DNA of 64,000 nt, taken from contig SIAA01000006.1 of assembly GCA_009692045.1 (NCBI GenBank), positions 1 through 64,000 on the forward strand, written 5' to 3'. Both the position numbers and the translations under genes were made by a program. Position 1 is the first letter of the stretch. Every line of letters starts with the position of its first letter. This stretch comes from Phycisphaerales bacterium (GTDB taxonomy: Bacteria > Planctomycetota > Phycisphaerae > Phycisphaerales > SM1A02). The notes beneath the pieces are model-generated. The model was not told the DNA's origin, ran no database searches, and worked only from the letters and a program-made list of their open reading frames with translations. Positions 34,156 through 42,659 of the stretch are shown here, piece after piece.

Positions 34156-35378
34156 CGCGCCGTCTCCGGAGCTGATGCCTTGAGGGCTCGAATGCGCGAG
34201 GGCAGGGAGAAGAGGCGGATGAAGCCCTCGGCATGCTTCTGGTCGTAAACCTCGTCTACGCCGAATGTGGCGAAGGCATGGCTGAAGAGACTGTTAGGTG
34301 AGCGGCGCTTCACCGCGGCGGCGGTTCCCTTGTAGAGCCGAACAACGACATCGCCATCGAGGGCGGTGGCAATGTGTTTGGCACTCTCCCACAGCGCTTC
34401 ACGAAGGGGAGTGAACCACTGGCCGTTGTAAACAAGAGTGGCAAACTCATGGGCGAGTTTCTCGCGGTAGTGCAGGGTGTCGCGGTCGAGGACAAGTTGC
34501 TCGAGTCCTCGAAGCGCTTCCATGAGAATGGTGCCACCGGGTGTCTCATAGGCGCCACGGCTCTTCATTCCCACGAGTCGATTCTCTACCAAGTCGACGC
34601 GGCCCACGCCGTGGATGCCTCCAAGGGAGTTGAGCGTGCGCAGAATTGCCACGGGGTCCATCGCCTTGTCGTCGATGGCGATGGGGAACCCAGACTTGAT
34701 TGTCAGGAGTACATCCTGCGGTTGGGCTGGTGCCTGGGTAGGACTGGTAGTGAGCATCCACACATCTTCTGGTGGCGCATTCCACGGATCCTCGAGTTCG
34801 CCGCCCTCATGACTGATGTGCCAGATATTGGCGTCGCGGCTATAAATCTTCTCGGCGCTGGCAGCACAGGGGATGTTGCGATCCTTGAGGTAGGCCAGCA
34901 TCTGCTCGCGACTCTTGAGATCCCACAATCGCCACGGGGCAATTACCGGGAGCTCTGGCGCGAGCGCGGCATAGGTCGACTCAAAGCGAACTTGATCGTT
35001 ACCCTTGCCCGTGCATCCGTGGGCGAGGGCATCGCAACCAGTCTGGTGAGCGATGTCAACTTGCGCCTTGGCGATGATGGGTCGAGCGATGGAAGTACCC
35101 ATGAGATATCGCCCCTCATACACCGCCCCGGTGATGGCCATGGGATAGGCATACTTCTCTAGGAACTCCCGCTTCAAATCGAGGATGTAGCAGGAACTTG
35201 CGCCTGTCTTTCGAGCCTTCTCTTCGATGCCATCCAGTTCGCGATCACCCTGGCCGACATCGGCCACGACCGCGACAACTTCACACCCATAGGTCTCTAC
35301 CAGCCAGGGAATGATGCAGGATGTATCGAGACCGCCGGAGTAGGCCAGTGAAACTTTGCGAGGAACGAATTGCGTCAT
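34152..35378 (-). CDS. argG: argininosuccinate synthase
   Basis: 408 residues; joins citrulline and aspartate with ATP. Seen: [20 protein letters not shown] (PP-loop), [27 protein letters not shown] and [20 protein letters not shown], a full standard ArgG. It is coupled by 4-bp overlaps to argF upstream and argH downstream. Confidence 0.97.
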   Translation of the reverse strand: MTQFVPRKVSLAYSGGLDTSCIIPWLVETYGCEVVAVVADVGQGDRELDGIEEKARKTGASSCYILDLKREFLEKYAYPMAITGAVYEGRYLMGTSIARPIIAKAQVDIAHQTGCDALAHGCTGKGNDQVRFESTYAALAPELPVIAPWRLWDLKSREQMLAYLKDRNIPCAASAEKIYSRDANIWHISHEGGELEDPWNAPPEDVWMLTTSPTQAPAQPQDVLLTIKSGFPIAIDDKAMDPVAILRTLNSLGGIHGVGRVDLVENRLVGMKSRGAYETPGGTILMEALRGLEQLVLDRDTLHYREKLAHEFATLVYNGQWFTPLREALWESAKHIATALDGDVVVRLYKGTAAAVKRRSPNSLFSHAFATFGVDEVYDQKHAEGFIRLFSLPSRIRALKASAPETAR

Positions 35379-36394
35379 GGTGTGGAGTGCTCCCTAGAAA
35401 GCGAGGGTGTTAGAGGTGAAGAGGCTAAGTTTTGAGCGGTGAGCGCACTCCGTGCCGTGTCAGGCGTTAGCAGGGCTACGAGTAGGGCATTTTGCACGTG
35501 CATGCGGTTCTCGGCCTGATCAAACACGATCGAAGCTGAGGAGTCCATCACTTCATCAGTCACCTCATCCCCCCGGTGAGCCGGCAGGCAGTGCATGAAC
35601 ATGGCTTGCGCGCCCGCATGTTTCATGAGTTGGGTGTTGACCTGATATCCCCGCAGAACTTGGCTCTTCTCCTCGTGGGCCTTCTCGCCCATGCTCACCC
35701 AAACATCGGTATAGATGGCATCGGCGCCGGCGACAGCATGGAGGTCGCTAGTGAACTCGAGGCGAGCGCCTGTGCGACATGAGCGCGCGAGACATGATTG
35801 GATTGTGGCATCATCCATAGCGCACGATGGAGGTGTGACCACAGTCATGCGGCAACCGATGCTGGCAGCTGTTTCCAGCAATGATCGGCAGACATTATTG
35901 CCATCACCAACCCAGACTAGATGGCCGCGGGATGGGTGAAAGCCATGCTCGAAAAGAGTGGCGAAATCCGCAAGTGCCTGACAAGGGTGATGCGACTCGC
36001 TGAGCGCATTGATCACAGGGACCCTGGCAGCCGCCGCCAGTGCCTCAAGTGTCTGGTGTTGGTTCACCCGTCCCACCAGAGCATCGCAGTACCGTTCGAG
36101 ATTGCGCCCATAGTCGCCCACAGTGTCGCGCGCGCCGATGGGATTGGTCTGATGATCCAAATAAACCACCGTGCCGCCCAGCTTGGCAACCCCGACCTCG
36201 AAGGAGACGCGAGTGCGCAGGGAGGGCTTTTCGAACAGAAGCGCAACAGCGCGCTGCGAGAGGACCTCGCGCCAAGGCAGGTAGTCGCGCTTGATGATGC
36301 GTGAAAGCTCAATGATGGTGCAAATCTCGTGGGAGGCGAGATCAAGCACCGCAAGCAGATCTGTGCTGGCAATGAGAGCGCGAGAACTTGTCAT
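35375..36394 (-). CDS. argF: ornithine carbamoyltransferase
   Basis: 339 residues; makes citrulline from ornithine and carbamoyl phosphate. Seen: [20 protein letters not shown] (carbamoyl-phosphate loop), [31 protein letters not shown] (the SMG ornithine loop) and [18 protein letters not shown]. The SMG loop and HCLP favour ornithine over acetylornithine as substrate. The start is ATG 36394, overlapping the argB stop by 4 bp (ATGA); the in-frame upstream codons lie within argB. Confidence 0.95.
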   Translation of the reverse strand: MTSSRALIASTDLLAVLDLASHEICTIIELSRIIKRDYLPWREVLSQRAVALLFEKPSLRTRVSFEVGVAKLGGTVVYLDHQTNPIGARDTVGDYGRNLERYCDALVGRVNQHQTLEALAAAARVPVINALSESHHPCQALADFATLFEHGFHPSRGHLVWVGDGNNVCRSLLETAASIGCRMTVVTPPSCAMDDATIQSCLARSCRTGARLEFTSDLHAVAGADAIYTDVWVSMGEKAHEEKSQVLRGYQVNTQLMKHAGAQAMFMHCLPAHRGDEVTDEVMDSSASIVFDQAENRMHVQNALLVALLTPDTARSALTAQNLASSPLTPSLSREHSTP

Positions 36395-37206
36395 GGGGAA
36401 AGCACCTCCAAGTTGGGTCCACAAGTCACTCGCGTACCCACCTCCATACCGGCGGCGAGCCGCGAGAGCATTGCGGGATCTCTCCAGCTGGCGATGACTA
36501 CGGGAACACCAGTGGCGTGGGCGGTAGAGAGGGCGCCCCGAACCTTGGGGATCATGCCGCCAGTGATGGTGTGATCGGCAACGAGCCTCTCGAATGTGTG
36601 GCCGTCGATCTGCGCGATCGGGTTGCCGCCGCGATCCAATACGCCGGGGACATCGGTCAGGAACACCAGCGAGTGCGCTCCGATGATCCGCGCCAGTGCC
36701 GCGGCAGCGTCGTCCGCATTCACATTTAGGACTTCGCCGTCATCACCCGTACCGACGCTGGAAACGACTGGCAGAAAGCCCGCGCGAAGAAGGGTGGTGA
36801 CCAGCTGTGGATTGCCTTCGGTGACGCGGCCCACGCGGCCTGCGTCGAAGCCGAGCGATGTGAGCAACTCAACCGTTGCCAGGCCACCATCGCTGAGGCG
36901 GAGTCCGACTGCGGGAACATGGTGAAGCAGGAACCGGGCAACTAGGCGAGTATTGACCTGGCCCGCGAGGACGCCCGCTATCTGGGTTGCCTGCTCGGGT
37001 GGCGTGATGCGAATGCCGTCACGCCGACAGGTGGTCATGCCCAGCGCCGTGAGCTGGCGATCGATAGCGGAACCGCCGCCGTGGACGATTACCAGTGACC
37101 CGCGCGCCGCTTGAGCGAGGGCGGAGACAGTGGCGGCCAGGCACACTTCGTCGTCTAGGAGCGCTCCGCCAAGTTTGACGAGAAGGGGCGCGGGAGCCTT
37201 GCTCAA
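36391..37206 (-). CDS. argB: acetylglutamate kinase
   Basis: 271 residues; phosphorylates N-acetylglutamate. Seen: LLVKLGGALLDDE, VIVHGGGSAIDRQLTALGM, VLNVNADDAAAALARIIGAH, FLTDVPGVLDRGGN and ITGGMIPKVRGA. The start is inferred to be TTG 37206, because it forms TTGA with the argC stop, in line with the 4-bp overlaps elsewhere in the operon. An ATG at 37302 would add 32 unconserved residues inside argC. Confidence 0.92.
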   Translation of the reverse strand: MSKAPAPLLVKLGGALLDDEVCLAATVSALAQAARGSLVIVHGGGSAIDRQLTALGMTTCRRDGIRITPPEQATQIAGVLAGQVNTRLVARFLLHHVPAVGLRLSDGGLATVELLTSLGFDAGRVGRVTEGNPQLVTTLLRAGFLPVVSSVGTGDDGEVLNVNADDAAAALARIIGAHSLVFLTDVPGVLDRGGNPIAQIDGHTFERLVADHTITGGMIPKVRGALSTAHATGVPVVIASWRDPAMLSRLAAGMEVGTRVTCGPNLEVLSP

Positions 37207-38294
37207 GATCGTGCCCCTTCGGGACGCAGCTCGTTTGCTGGGGATGAACTCGCTGAGGCGAGTCCCAGAGTCGAGGGCAGTCCGAATCTGATGTTGAAGC
37301 ACTGCAACGCCTGACCAGCCGCGCCCTTCAAGAGGTTGTCAATCGCGCTGCAGACAATCAGGTGATTACGCGCGGGGTCGACCGCAAGCGCTATGTCGCA
37401 GTGGTTGGTGTGAACAACACCGGCGATGGATGGCCATGAACCACTCTCCAGCAAACGAATGAACGGTTGTCCTCCGTAGGCGTTCTCAAGGACACCCCGG
37501 CACTCCGCTGCGGTGACACCCGGGAGCAGTGTGGCATGAATGGTCGAAAGAATGCCTCGGTCGAATGCTCCCAGATGGGGAGTGAATACCACCGCGTGCG
37601 CAACCTCCTGCTCCATCTCCGGCTGATGGCGATGCGCGAATACTGCATAGGGTTGCAAGCTCACTTCGCAGAACAGGCTCTTGGTAGATGCAGATCGTCC
37701 AGCACCGCTGACGCCACTGGTGCTGTCGACTATGAGGGGAGTTGCCTCGAGCAGGCCGGCCTGAGCCAGGGGGCGCATGGGTAGCACCACACTCGTGGGA
37801 TAGCAGCCAGGCACCGCGATAAGGTCGGCATTGGCGATTGCCGGCGCATTCAACTCAGCCAGCCCGTAGGCGGCGCTGGCAAGCATCTCCGGATGCTCAT
37901 GAGTGAATCCGTAGTGCTCCTGGTAGAGATCAGGGCGCTTGAGTCGAAAGGCGGCGGAGAGGTCAAAGACCTTTATTCCTGCGGAAAGAAGCGGGGGCGC
38001 CATGCTCTGGCTAGCCTCGTGCGGCGTCGCAAGAAATACGGCGTGGGGGTCTAAATCGAGTACGGATTGCAAATCGAAGGGCTCGATTGCAAGATCCGTG
38101 AAGCCGCGCCAGCGGGGAAATGCTTTGTCGAATCGCTCCGCGTTAGATGTGGCGCGCGATCCTGATCCGAAGAGTCCTACTACCCGTGCCGTCGAATGTG
38201 ACAGGAGCAGGCCAACGAGCTCGGCGCCTGAATAGCCGCCAGCACCAATGACAACAACCCGCAGTTCATTGTGGCGAGCACTCATGCTGTTCAC
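37203..38294 (-). CDS. argC: N-acetyl-gamma-glutamyl-phosphate reductase
   Basis: 363 residues; NADPH-dependent third step of arginine synthesis. Seen: VVVIGAGGYSGAELVGLLLS (Rossmann), VFLATPHEASQ, VPGCYPTSVVLPM with the catalytic Cys, DSTSGVSGAGRSAS and AHRHQPEMEQEV. It overlaps argR by 4 bp and argB by 4 bp. Confidence 0.96.
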   Translation of the reverse strand: MNSMSARHNELRVVVIGAGGYSGAELVGLLLSHSTARVVGLFGSGSRATSNAERFDKAFPRWRGFTDLAIEPFDLQSVLDLDPHAVFLATPHEASQSMAPPLLSAGIKVFDLSAAFRLKRPDLYQEHYGFTHEHPEMLASAAYGLAELNAPAIANADLIAVPGCYPTSVVLPMRPLAQAGLLEATPLIVDSTSGVSGAGRSASTKSLFCEVSLQPYAVFAHRHQPEMEQEVAHAVVFTPHLGAFDRGILSTIHATLLPGVTAAECRGVLENAYGGQPFIRLLESGSWPSIAGVVHTNHCDIALAVDPARNHLIVCSAIDNLLKGAAGQALQCFNIRFGLPSTLGLASASSSPANELRPEGARS

Positions 38295-38794
38295 CGGTTC
38301 ACGTGCGCGGCGGCGCCGGATCGCGGCGATTGCTTGGACTTGCCGCCGGTGGCGAGGTTGCGAAACATTGTGGCCAGACTGCGGGCACGTCCCGAGGAGG
38401 TAGCGGCGACGAACACGCAGTCATCCCCAGCGATGGTTCCCAGCATTCCAGCGGGTGCGGCACGGTCGATCTCCAGGGCCAGAGGCACCGCTTGTCCAGC
38501 GGGGGTGTGCAGCACAAGGAGGCTCCCTCCAACATTGGCTTCGAGCATCAGCCGCGCGAGTGTTGACCCAAGTGACTTGGCTGAATCAAGGGGCTGAACT
38601 TCGGTGTGGGTAGGAAGTTGGTATCCACCAGCGCCCTTTACTACTCCGAGTTCGGCGAGATCCCGCGAGAGCGTGGTTTGAGTCGCCACCATGCCCTGCC
38701 TGGCCAGACGGCTAAGCAACTCGCTTTGGCTGTGAAGCCGTTCAGCGGTGAGAACCCGCTTGATGCAGTGGTGTCTTTGTGCCTTGGCAACCAT
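38291..38794 (-). CDS. argR: arginine repressor
   Basis: 167 residues. An N-terminal winged helix (IKRVLTAERLHSQSELLSRL, VATQTTLSRDLAELGVVK) binds ARG boxes. The C-terminal hexamer/arginine-binding domain shows LVLHTPAGQAVPLALEIDRA and MLGTIAGDDCVFVAAT, with Asp-Asp in the arginine pocket. It is the first gene of the arginine operon and lies directly under two ARG-box-like palindromes, so autoregulation and control of the whole operon are likely. Confidence 0.95.
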   Translation of the reverse strand: MVAKAQRHHCIKRVLTAERLHSQSELLSRLARQGMVATQTTLSRDLAELGVVKGAGGYQLPTHTEVQPLDSAKSLGSTLARLMLEANVGGSLLVLHTPAGQAVPLALEIDRAAPAGMLGTIAGDDCVFVAATSSGRARSLATMFRNLATGGKSKQSPRSGAAAHVNR

Positions 38795-38796
38795 GA

Positions 38797-38830
38797 TGCA
38801 TGATTATGCACCAAGTTGCATAAATAGTCA
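38797..38830. promoter_or_regulatory. tandem ARG-box-like operators
   Basis: TGCATGATTATGCA (38797-38810) is a perfect palindrome around a 4-bp centre. TGCATAAATAGTCA (38817-38830) is a weaker relative. Their centres are 20 bp apart, close to the 21-bp spacing of paired ARG boxes that bind one ArgR hexamer. Both overlap the promoter elements of the argR operon. Confidence 0.65.
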
Positions 38831-38831
38831 A
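38803..38831 (-). promoter_or_regulatory. argR operon promoter (near-leaderless)
   Basis: On the minus strand TTGACT (38831-38826) and CATAAT (38808-38803) are separated by exactly 17 bp. Transcription would start about 38796-38797, only two or three bases before the argR ATG at 38794, so the mRNA would be almost leaderless. No Shine-Dalgarno can be present on such a transcript. Confidence 0.65.
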
Positions 38832-38855
38832 GCCGCCCCAAATCAGCGGTGGCGC

Positions 38856-39590
38856 TCAGTCTGTATCCGCAATGGGGATGGCATCTACAACTGGAGTCAG
38901 GTGTTGCTCCACGGCTGGTGCACTCAGGGCGGCGGCCGCATCTGTCGGGTGCAGTGTCTCTGCTGAGCTGCTCTTGGCGGGGGAGTCAGTCTTGGGCGAC
39001 TTGATGCCCAACTTTCGCTTGATGGCATCGATCTTGGGCTTCTCCCCGATCAGAATCATTGTCATGCGCTTGCCATTGAGGCGCGGTGGCAGTTCGACCT
39101 TGGCGATGTCGGAGAGAGCCTCAATGATGCCGCGCATGCGATCATCGCCGCGGCTCTTGTGGGCGACTTCGCGCCCCTTGAAGTTCTGCACGATTTGCAC
39201 ACGGTGCCCCTCCATGAGGAAGCCGCGCGCCTGCTTGAGCCGTATTCCCACATCGTGCGGATCGATCTTCATTGACCGCCCCAGCCGAACTTCCTTCATT
39301 TCCCCGGCCTTGGAGCGCGTCTTGTTCTGTTTCTCCTTCTTCGATTGCTCATACTTGAACTTGCCGTGATCCATGATGCGGCACACGGGTGGCCGGACAT
39401 CTGCGGCGATCTCGACGAGATCAAGGCCAACCTCAAACGCCATCTTGCGCGCTTCGTCAGTCTCAATCACCCCGACCATTGTTCCGTTGTGATCTATGAG
39501 TCGAATCGGAGTAATCTTGATCCGGTCGTTTATGCGCGGTCCGGATGGAGCGTTCTCACGAGGGGGCCGTCGGGCAGGGAATTGGCTAAT
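38856..39590 (-). CDS. infC: translation initiation factor IF-3, AUU start
   Basis: 244 residues; prevents subunit joining and proofreads start codons. Seen: RINDRIKITPIRLIDHNGTM (N-domain), DLVEIAADVRPPVCRIMDHG with KFKYEQSKKEKQ (linker), and LMEGHRVQIVQNFKGREV (C-domain), then an extra Ala/Pro/Ser-rich tail of about 45. The start is placed at ATT 39590, preceded by AGGAG with 7-nt spacing. AUU is the classical infC start that lets IF-3 repress its own synthesis. The in-frame ATG at 39683 lacks conservation. rpmI and rplT do not follow. Confidence 0.9.
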   Translation of the reverse strand: MSQFPARRPPRENAPSGPRINDRIKITPIRLIDHNGTMVGVIETDEARKMAFEVGLDLVEIAADVRPPVCRIMDHGKFKYEQSKKEKQNKTRSKAGEMKEVRLGRSMKIDPHDVGIRLKQARGFLMEGHRVQIVQNFKGREVAHKSRGDDRMRGIIEALSDIAKVELPPRLNGKRMTMILIGEKPKIDAIKRKLGIKSPKTDSPAKSSSAETLHPTDAAAALSAPAVEQHLTPVVDAIPIADTD

Positions 39591-39602
39591 GGGCAGACTC
39601 CT
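39588..39602 (-). promoter_or_regulatory. Shine-Dalgarno and AUU start codon of infC
   Basis: The minus strand reads AGGAG (39602-39598), TCTGCCC, then ATT (39590-39588) in the infC frame. This is the arrangement expected for IF-3-sensitive autoregulation at a rare start codon. Confidence 0.8.
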
Positions 39603-39916
39603 GAGGCAGCCGTAGAACACTTGGGAAACGACCACAGCGTCGGCTGAACCCGCTGGGCAGATTGCAAACGGTTCGATACGCAAACGACTCAGACGCCAAG
39701 CAAATGCTCATGCGTCGAGGTTCGTTGATTGGATCATGCAGTCAGTATCCATCTATTGCGCTGGGCACCCCAGTCGGGGCACGAGATAGAGGTTATCTCA
39801 AGTAGTGGGGGGGAGCAAACAATCAGGCGAAAGGGAGGTCCGAAAGTCGGTGGATTGAGGCATTTACTGCCTGAAGTGCATCATGCTTCAGCCGATTTCG
39901 CCTCGCCCAGAGCCGA
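39603..39916. other. thrS-infC spacer with small hairpins
   Basis: About 310 bp with no gene other than the open, unconserved extension of the infC frame. Palindromes seen: CTGAAG/CTTCAG near 39875-39900, CCCC/GGGG around 39770-39782, and GAGATA-GAGGT-TATCTC around 39783-39800. The last could be an operator for a promoter driving infC. No U-run terminator and no clear consensus promoter were found. Confidence 0.35.
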
Positions 39917-41998
39917 TCAGCCCCCGGGAGCGGGCGCAAGTTTCCCCGCTAGGGTGCGTGTTCCCCGGCTGCGGTGCTCATCGGTCAGTACCGACACAAA
40001 CTCATCGAAGGTGACCTCGCCCGCGTTCTCCGCCTTGCCGCGTACGCGGACGCTCACCTTGCGAGCCTCGGCATCGCGTGGCCCGACGATCGCCATGTAG
40101 GGAATTCTCTCCGAAGCCGCATCGCGGATGCGCGCCTGGATGCGCTCGTTGCTCTCATCCAGAACCGTGCGCAGGCCGGCGGCCTTGAGCGCCCCCTGCA
40201 ACTCCCGCGCGTAATCGGCACTCTTCTCGCTGATCGGCATAACGCGCACCTGCTCGGGTGAGAGCCACAGTGGGAACGCACCGCCGAAGTGTTCGATCAA
40301 TACGCCGGTGAATCTCTCCATGCTGCCGAATGGCGCGCGGTGAATCATCACCGGTCGATGGGATCTGTTGTCTGCCCCGACATAGGAGAGGTCGAATCGC
40401 TGGGGGAGGTTGTAGTCAACCTGCACGGTTCCCAGTTGCCATGAGCGGCCAATGACATCGCGGACTATGAAGTCGATCTTGGGACCATAGAACGCCGCCT
40501 CGCCAGCCTCTTCTGTGAAGGGCACGCCCAACGATCGTGCCGCGTCACGGCAGGCCTGCTCGGCCTTGTCCCAGTTACTTGGCTCGCCCACATACTTGGC
40601 GCTGTCGGGGTCTCTCGTACCGACCCGCACGCGGTAGTCATGCATCCCCAGCGTTCCGAAGATGAGTTTCACGAGACTCAGACAGGCGATGAGTTCCTCA
40701 GGTACCTGATCCTCACGGCAGAAGAGGTGGGCATCATCCTGAGTGAAACCGCGTACGCGCGTAAGGCCACCGATTTCTCCCGACTGCTCCCAACGATAGA
40801 CAGTTCCAAACTCGGCCAGTCGCACCGGCATGTCGCGCCAGGAGTGGGGCTCACTGGCGAATATGCGGATGTGATGAGGGCAGTTCATGGGCTTGAGGAG
40901 ATAGCCATCGATCTCGCCCGCTTCCATCTTGTTGGCGAGTTGCGAACAACTGCAGCCCTCAGCCGCGAGTGCCTTGAGTTGCTCGTGGTCAATCAACGGC
41001 GGATACTGAGATTCGCGGTAATAGGGGTAATGCCCACTGGTGCGGTACAGCTCCAGCTTGCCGATGTGGGGCGTGAACACCTGTGAGTACCCCTGACGGC
41101 GCAGCTCGTCGCTGATGAAAGTCTGCAACTCGTTGCGCACGATTGATCCGCGCGGAGTCCACAGCACGAGGCCTTGCCCGACCATCTCATCGATGTGGAA
41201 CAGGCGCAAATGCTTGCCGATCACCCGATGGTCGCGGTTTTTCGCCTCTTCGAGCAGGGCGATGTGCGCGTCCAGTTCCGGCTTGGTCGCGAATGCCGTG
41301 CCGTACATGCGCGTTAGCCGATCAGAGTTCTCGTCGCCGTGCCAGTAGCTTGCAGCGATGCTCATCACCTTGAAGGCACCGATCCGCCCGGTTGTGGGCA
41401 CATGAGGCCCGCGGCAGAGATCCTCCCAGTCGGTGCCCGGCGCTCCGGTGGCGTACCACGAGAGCGAAGAACTGCCCGCGTCGCAGGCACGCTTGGCATT
41501 ATCGACCTTGTACTTGTTGCCCTCGCTGGCGAGCTTGGTCAGGCCATCAACTGCTGACATCTCGTAGCGGGTGAAGGAGCGGTTCTCGGCAACGATCTTG
41601 GCCATCTCCGCTTCGATCGCGGCGAAGTCTCCAGCGCTGGGAGTTCTTCCGGCGGGGAATGCCATGTCGTAGTAGAAGCCGCTCTCGACGGGCGGACCGT
41701 ACACCAGTTGCGTCCCAGGAAACACGCGGCAGATTGCTTCCGCCATCACATGTGCGGTGCTATGTCTTAGCAACTGCAGCGCCTCCGCGCTCTGGGTGCC
41801 GTCCCGTGACTTCGCTGTGACTATCGCCAGAGAACAGTTCTTGGTGAGTGGGGCGGCCAGATCGCAAAGCACACCATCGACCTTGGCACCCAGTGCGGCC
41901 TTGGCTAGGCCGGGCCCGATGTCGGAGGCAACTTGGGCGGCGGTGACTACCCCGGCGTATTCCTTGATAGTTCCGTCGGGGAGCGTGATGCGCGGCAT
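39917..41998 (-). CDS. thrS: threonyl-tRNA synthetase
   Basis: 693 residues. Domains in order are an N-terminal TGS domain (MPRITLPDGTIKEYAG), an editing domain with HSTAHVMAEAI and DLCRGPHVPTTG (the His and Cys residues of the post-transfer site), the class II core with MNCPHHIRIF (zinc Cys) and IHRAPFGSMERF, and a C-terminal anticodon-binding domain (VRVMPISEKSADYA). It is upstream of infC, the conserved thrS-infC order. Confidence 0.96.
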   Translation of the reverse strand: MPRITLPDGTIKEYAGVVTAAQVASDIGPGLAKAALGAKVDGVLCDLAAPLTKNCSLAIVTAKSRDGTQSAEALQLLRHSTAHVMAEAICRVFPGTQLVYGPPVESGFYYDMAFPAGRTPSAGDFAAIEAEMAKIVAENRSFTRYEMSAVDGLTKLASEGNKYKVDNAKRACDAGSSSLSWYATGAPGTDWEDLCRGPHVPTTGRIGAFKVMSIAASYWHGDENSDRLTRMYGTAFATKPELDAHIALLEEAKNRDHRVIGKHLRLFHIDEMVGQGLVLWTPRGSIVRNELQTFISDELRRQGYSQVFTPHIGKLELYRTSGHYPYYRESQYPPLIDHEQLKALAAEGCSCSQLANKMEAGEIDGYLLKPMNCPHHIRIFASEPHSWRDMPVRLAEFGTVYRWEQSGEIGGLTRVRGFTQDDAHLFCREDQVPEELIACLSLVKLIFGTLGMHDYRVRVGTRDPDSAKYVGEPSNWDKAEQACRDAARSLGVPFTEEAGEAAFYGPKIDFIVRDVIGRSWQLGTVQVDYNLPQRFDLSYVGADNRSHRPVMIHRAPFGSMERFTGVLIEHFGGAFPLWLSPEQVRVMPISEKSADYARELQGALKAAGLRTVLDESNERIQARIRDAASERIPYMAIVGPRDAEARKVSVRVRGKAENAGEVTFDEFVSVLTDEHRSRGTRTLAGKLAPAPGG

Positions 41999-42083
41999 CG
42001 CCTGAGATTACAGTTTGTGCGGGCGGAGGAGAAGCCTGGCCACTCTCCCAGCCCCGCGGAATCATGGACATGACGAAGGAGTG

Positions 42084-42629
42084 TCAGGGCGAAGCGCTTG
42101 ACCCAGCCGCCCCATCGGTCTCGAACAGCCCTGACTCGTTGGGAAGGGGGCGGGTGCGTGACTGCAATTCGTCCAGCTCGCGCGACAGTTCGGCGAGCGG
42201 ACTGAACTGGTAGTACTCGCTCGCGAAGCGGATGTAGGCAATTTGGTCGAGTCCACGCAGAGCATGCGCCACACGGTGGCCGATCTCCATGCTGGGGATC
42301 TCGCGCTCGAAATCTCGATAAATCGCATCCTCGACATTGCGCAGCAGTTGTTCGCGCGCTTCCTCGCTCACGGGCCGCTTGCCGCAGGCGAGCCGAACCG
42401 AGCGCTGCATGTTGGCCGATTCAAAGGGCACCCGCCTGCCGTCGCGCTTGGCCACCATGAGTCGTGTGACACGCTCACTACGCTCATAGGTTGTGAATCT
42501 CTTACTGCAGGCGAGACACTCGCGGCGCCTTCGGATCGCCCCACCGTTCTCGCTGGAGCGGCTGTCAATCACCTTGTCATTGTCGCGATTGCAGAAAGGG
42601 CAGAGCACCTTGGGTATATCTTCCTCCAC
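42084..42629 (-). CDS. nrdR: transcriptional repressor NrdR
   Basis: 181 residues; senses ATP/dATP and represses ribonucleotide reductase genes. Seen: a zinc ribbon CPFCNRDNDKVIDSRSSENG ... RRRRECLACSKRFTTYER, then an ATP-cone (RDGRRVPFESANMQRSVRLA). The C-terminal 30 residues are an unconserved extension. The start may be ATG 42629 or a GTG eight codons in, just before LCPFC. It lies downstream of the beta-helix gene, and thrS follows 85 bp later on the same strand. Confidence 0.93.
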   Translation of the reverse strand: MEEDIPKVLCPFCNRDNDKVIDSRSSENGGAIRRRRECLACSKRFTTYERSERVTRLMVAKRDGRRVPFESANMQRSVRLACGKRPVSEEAREQLLRNVEDAIYRDFEREIPSMEIGHRVAHALRGLDQIAYIRFASEYYQFSPLAELSRELDELQSRTRPLPNESGLFETDGAAGSSASP

Positions 42630-42659
42630 GGAGCGGAGTCCGTCAAACGGGGGAGTTTG

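Noticed and set aside
39591-39683. ATG 39683 as start of infC
   Set aside because: The 31 added residues are unconserved and there is a better Shine-Dalgarno at the AUU start.
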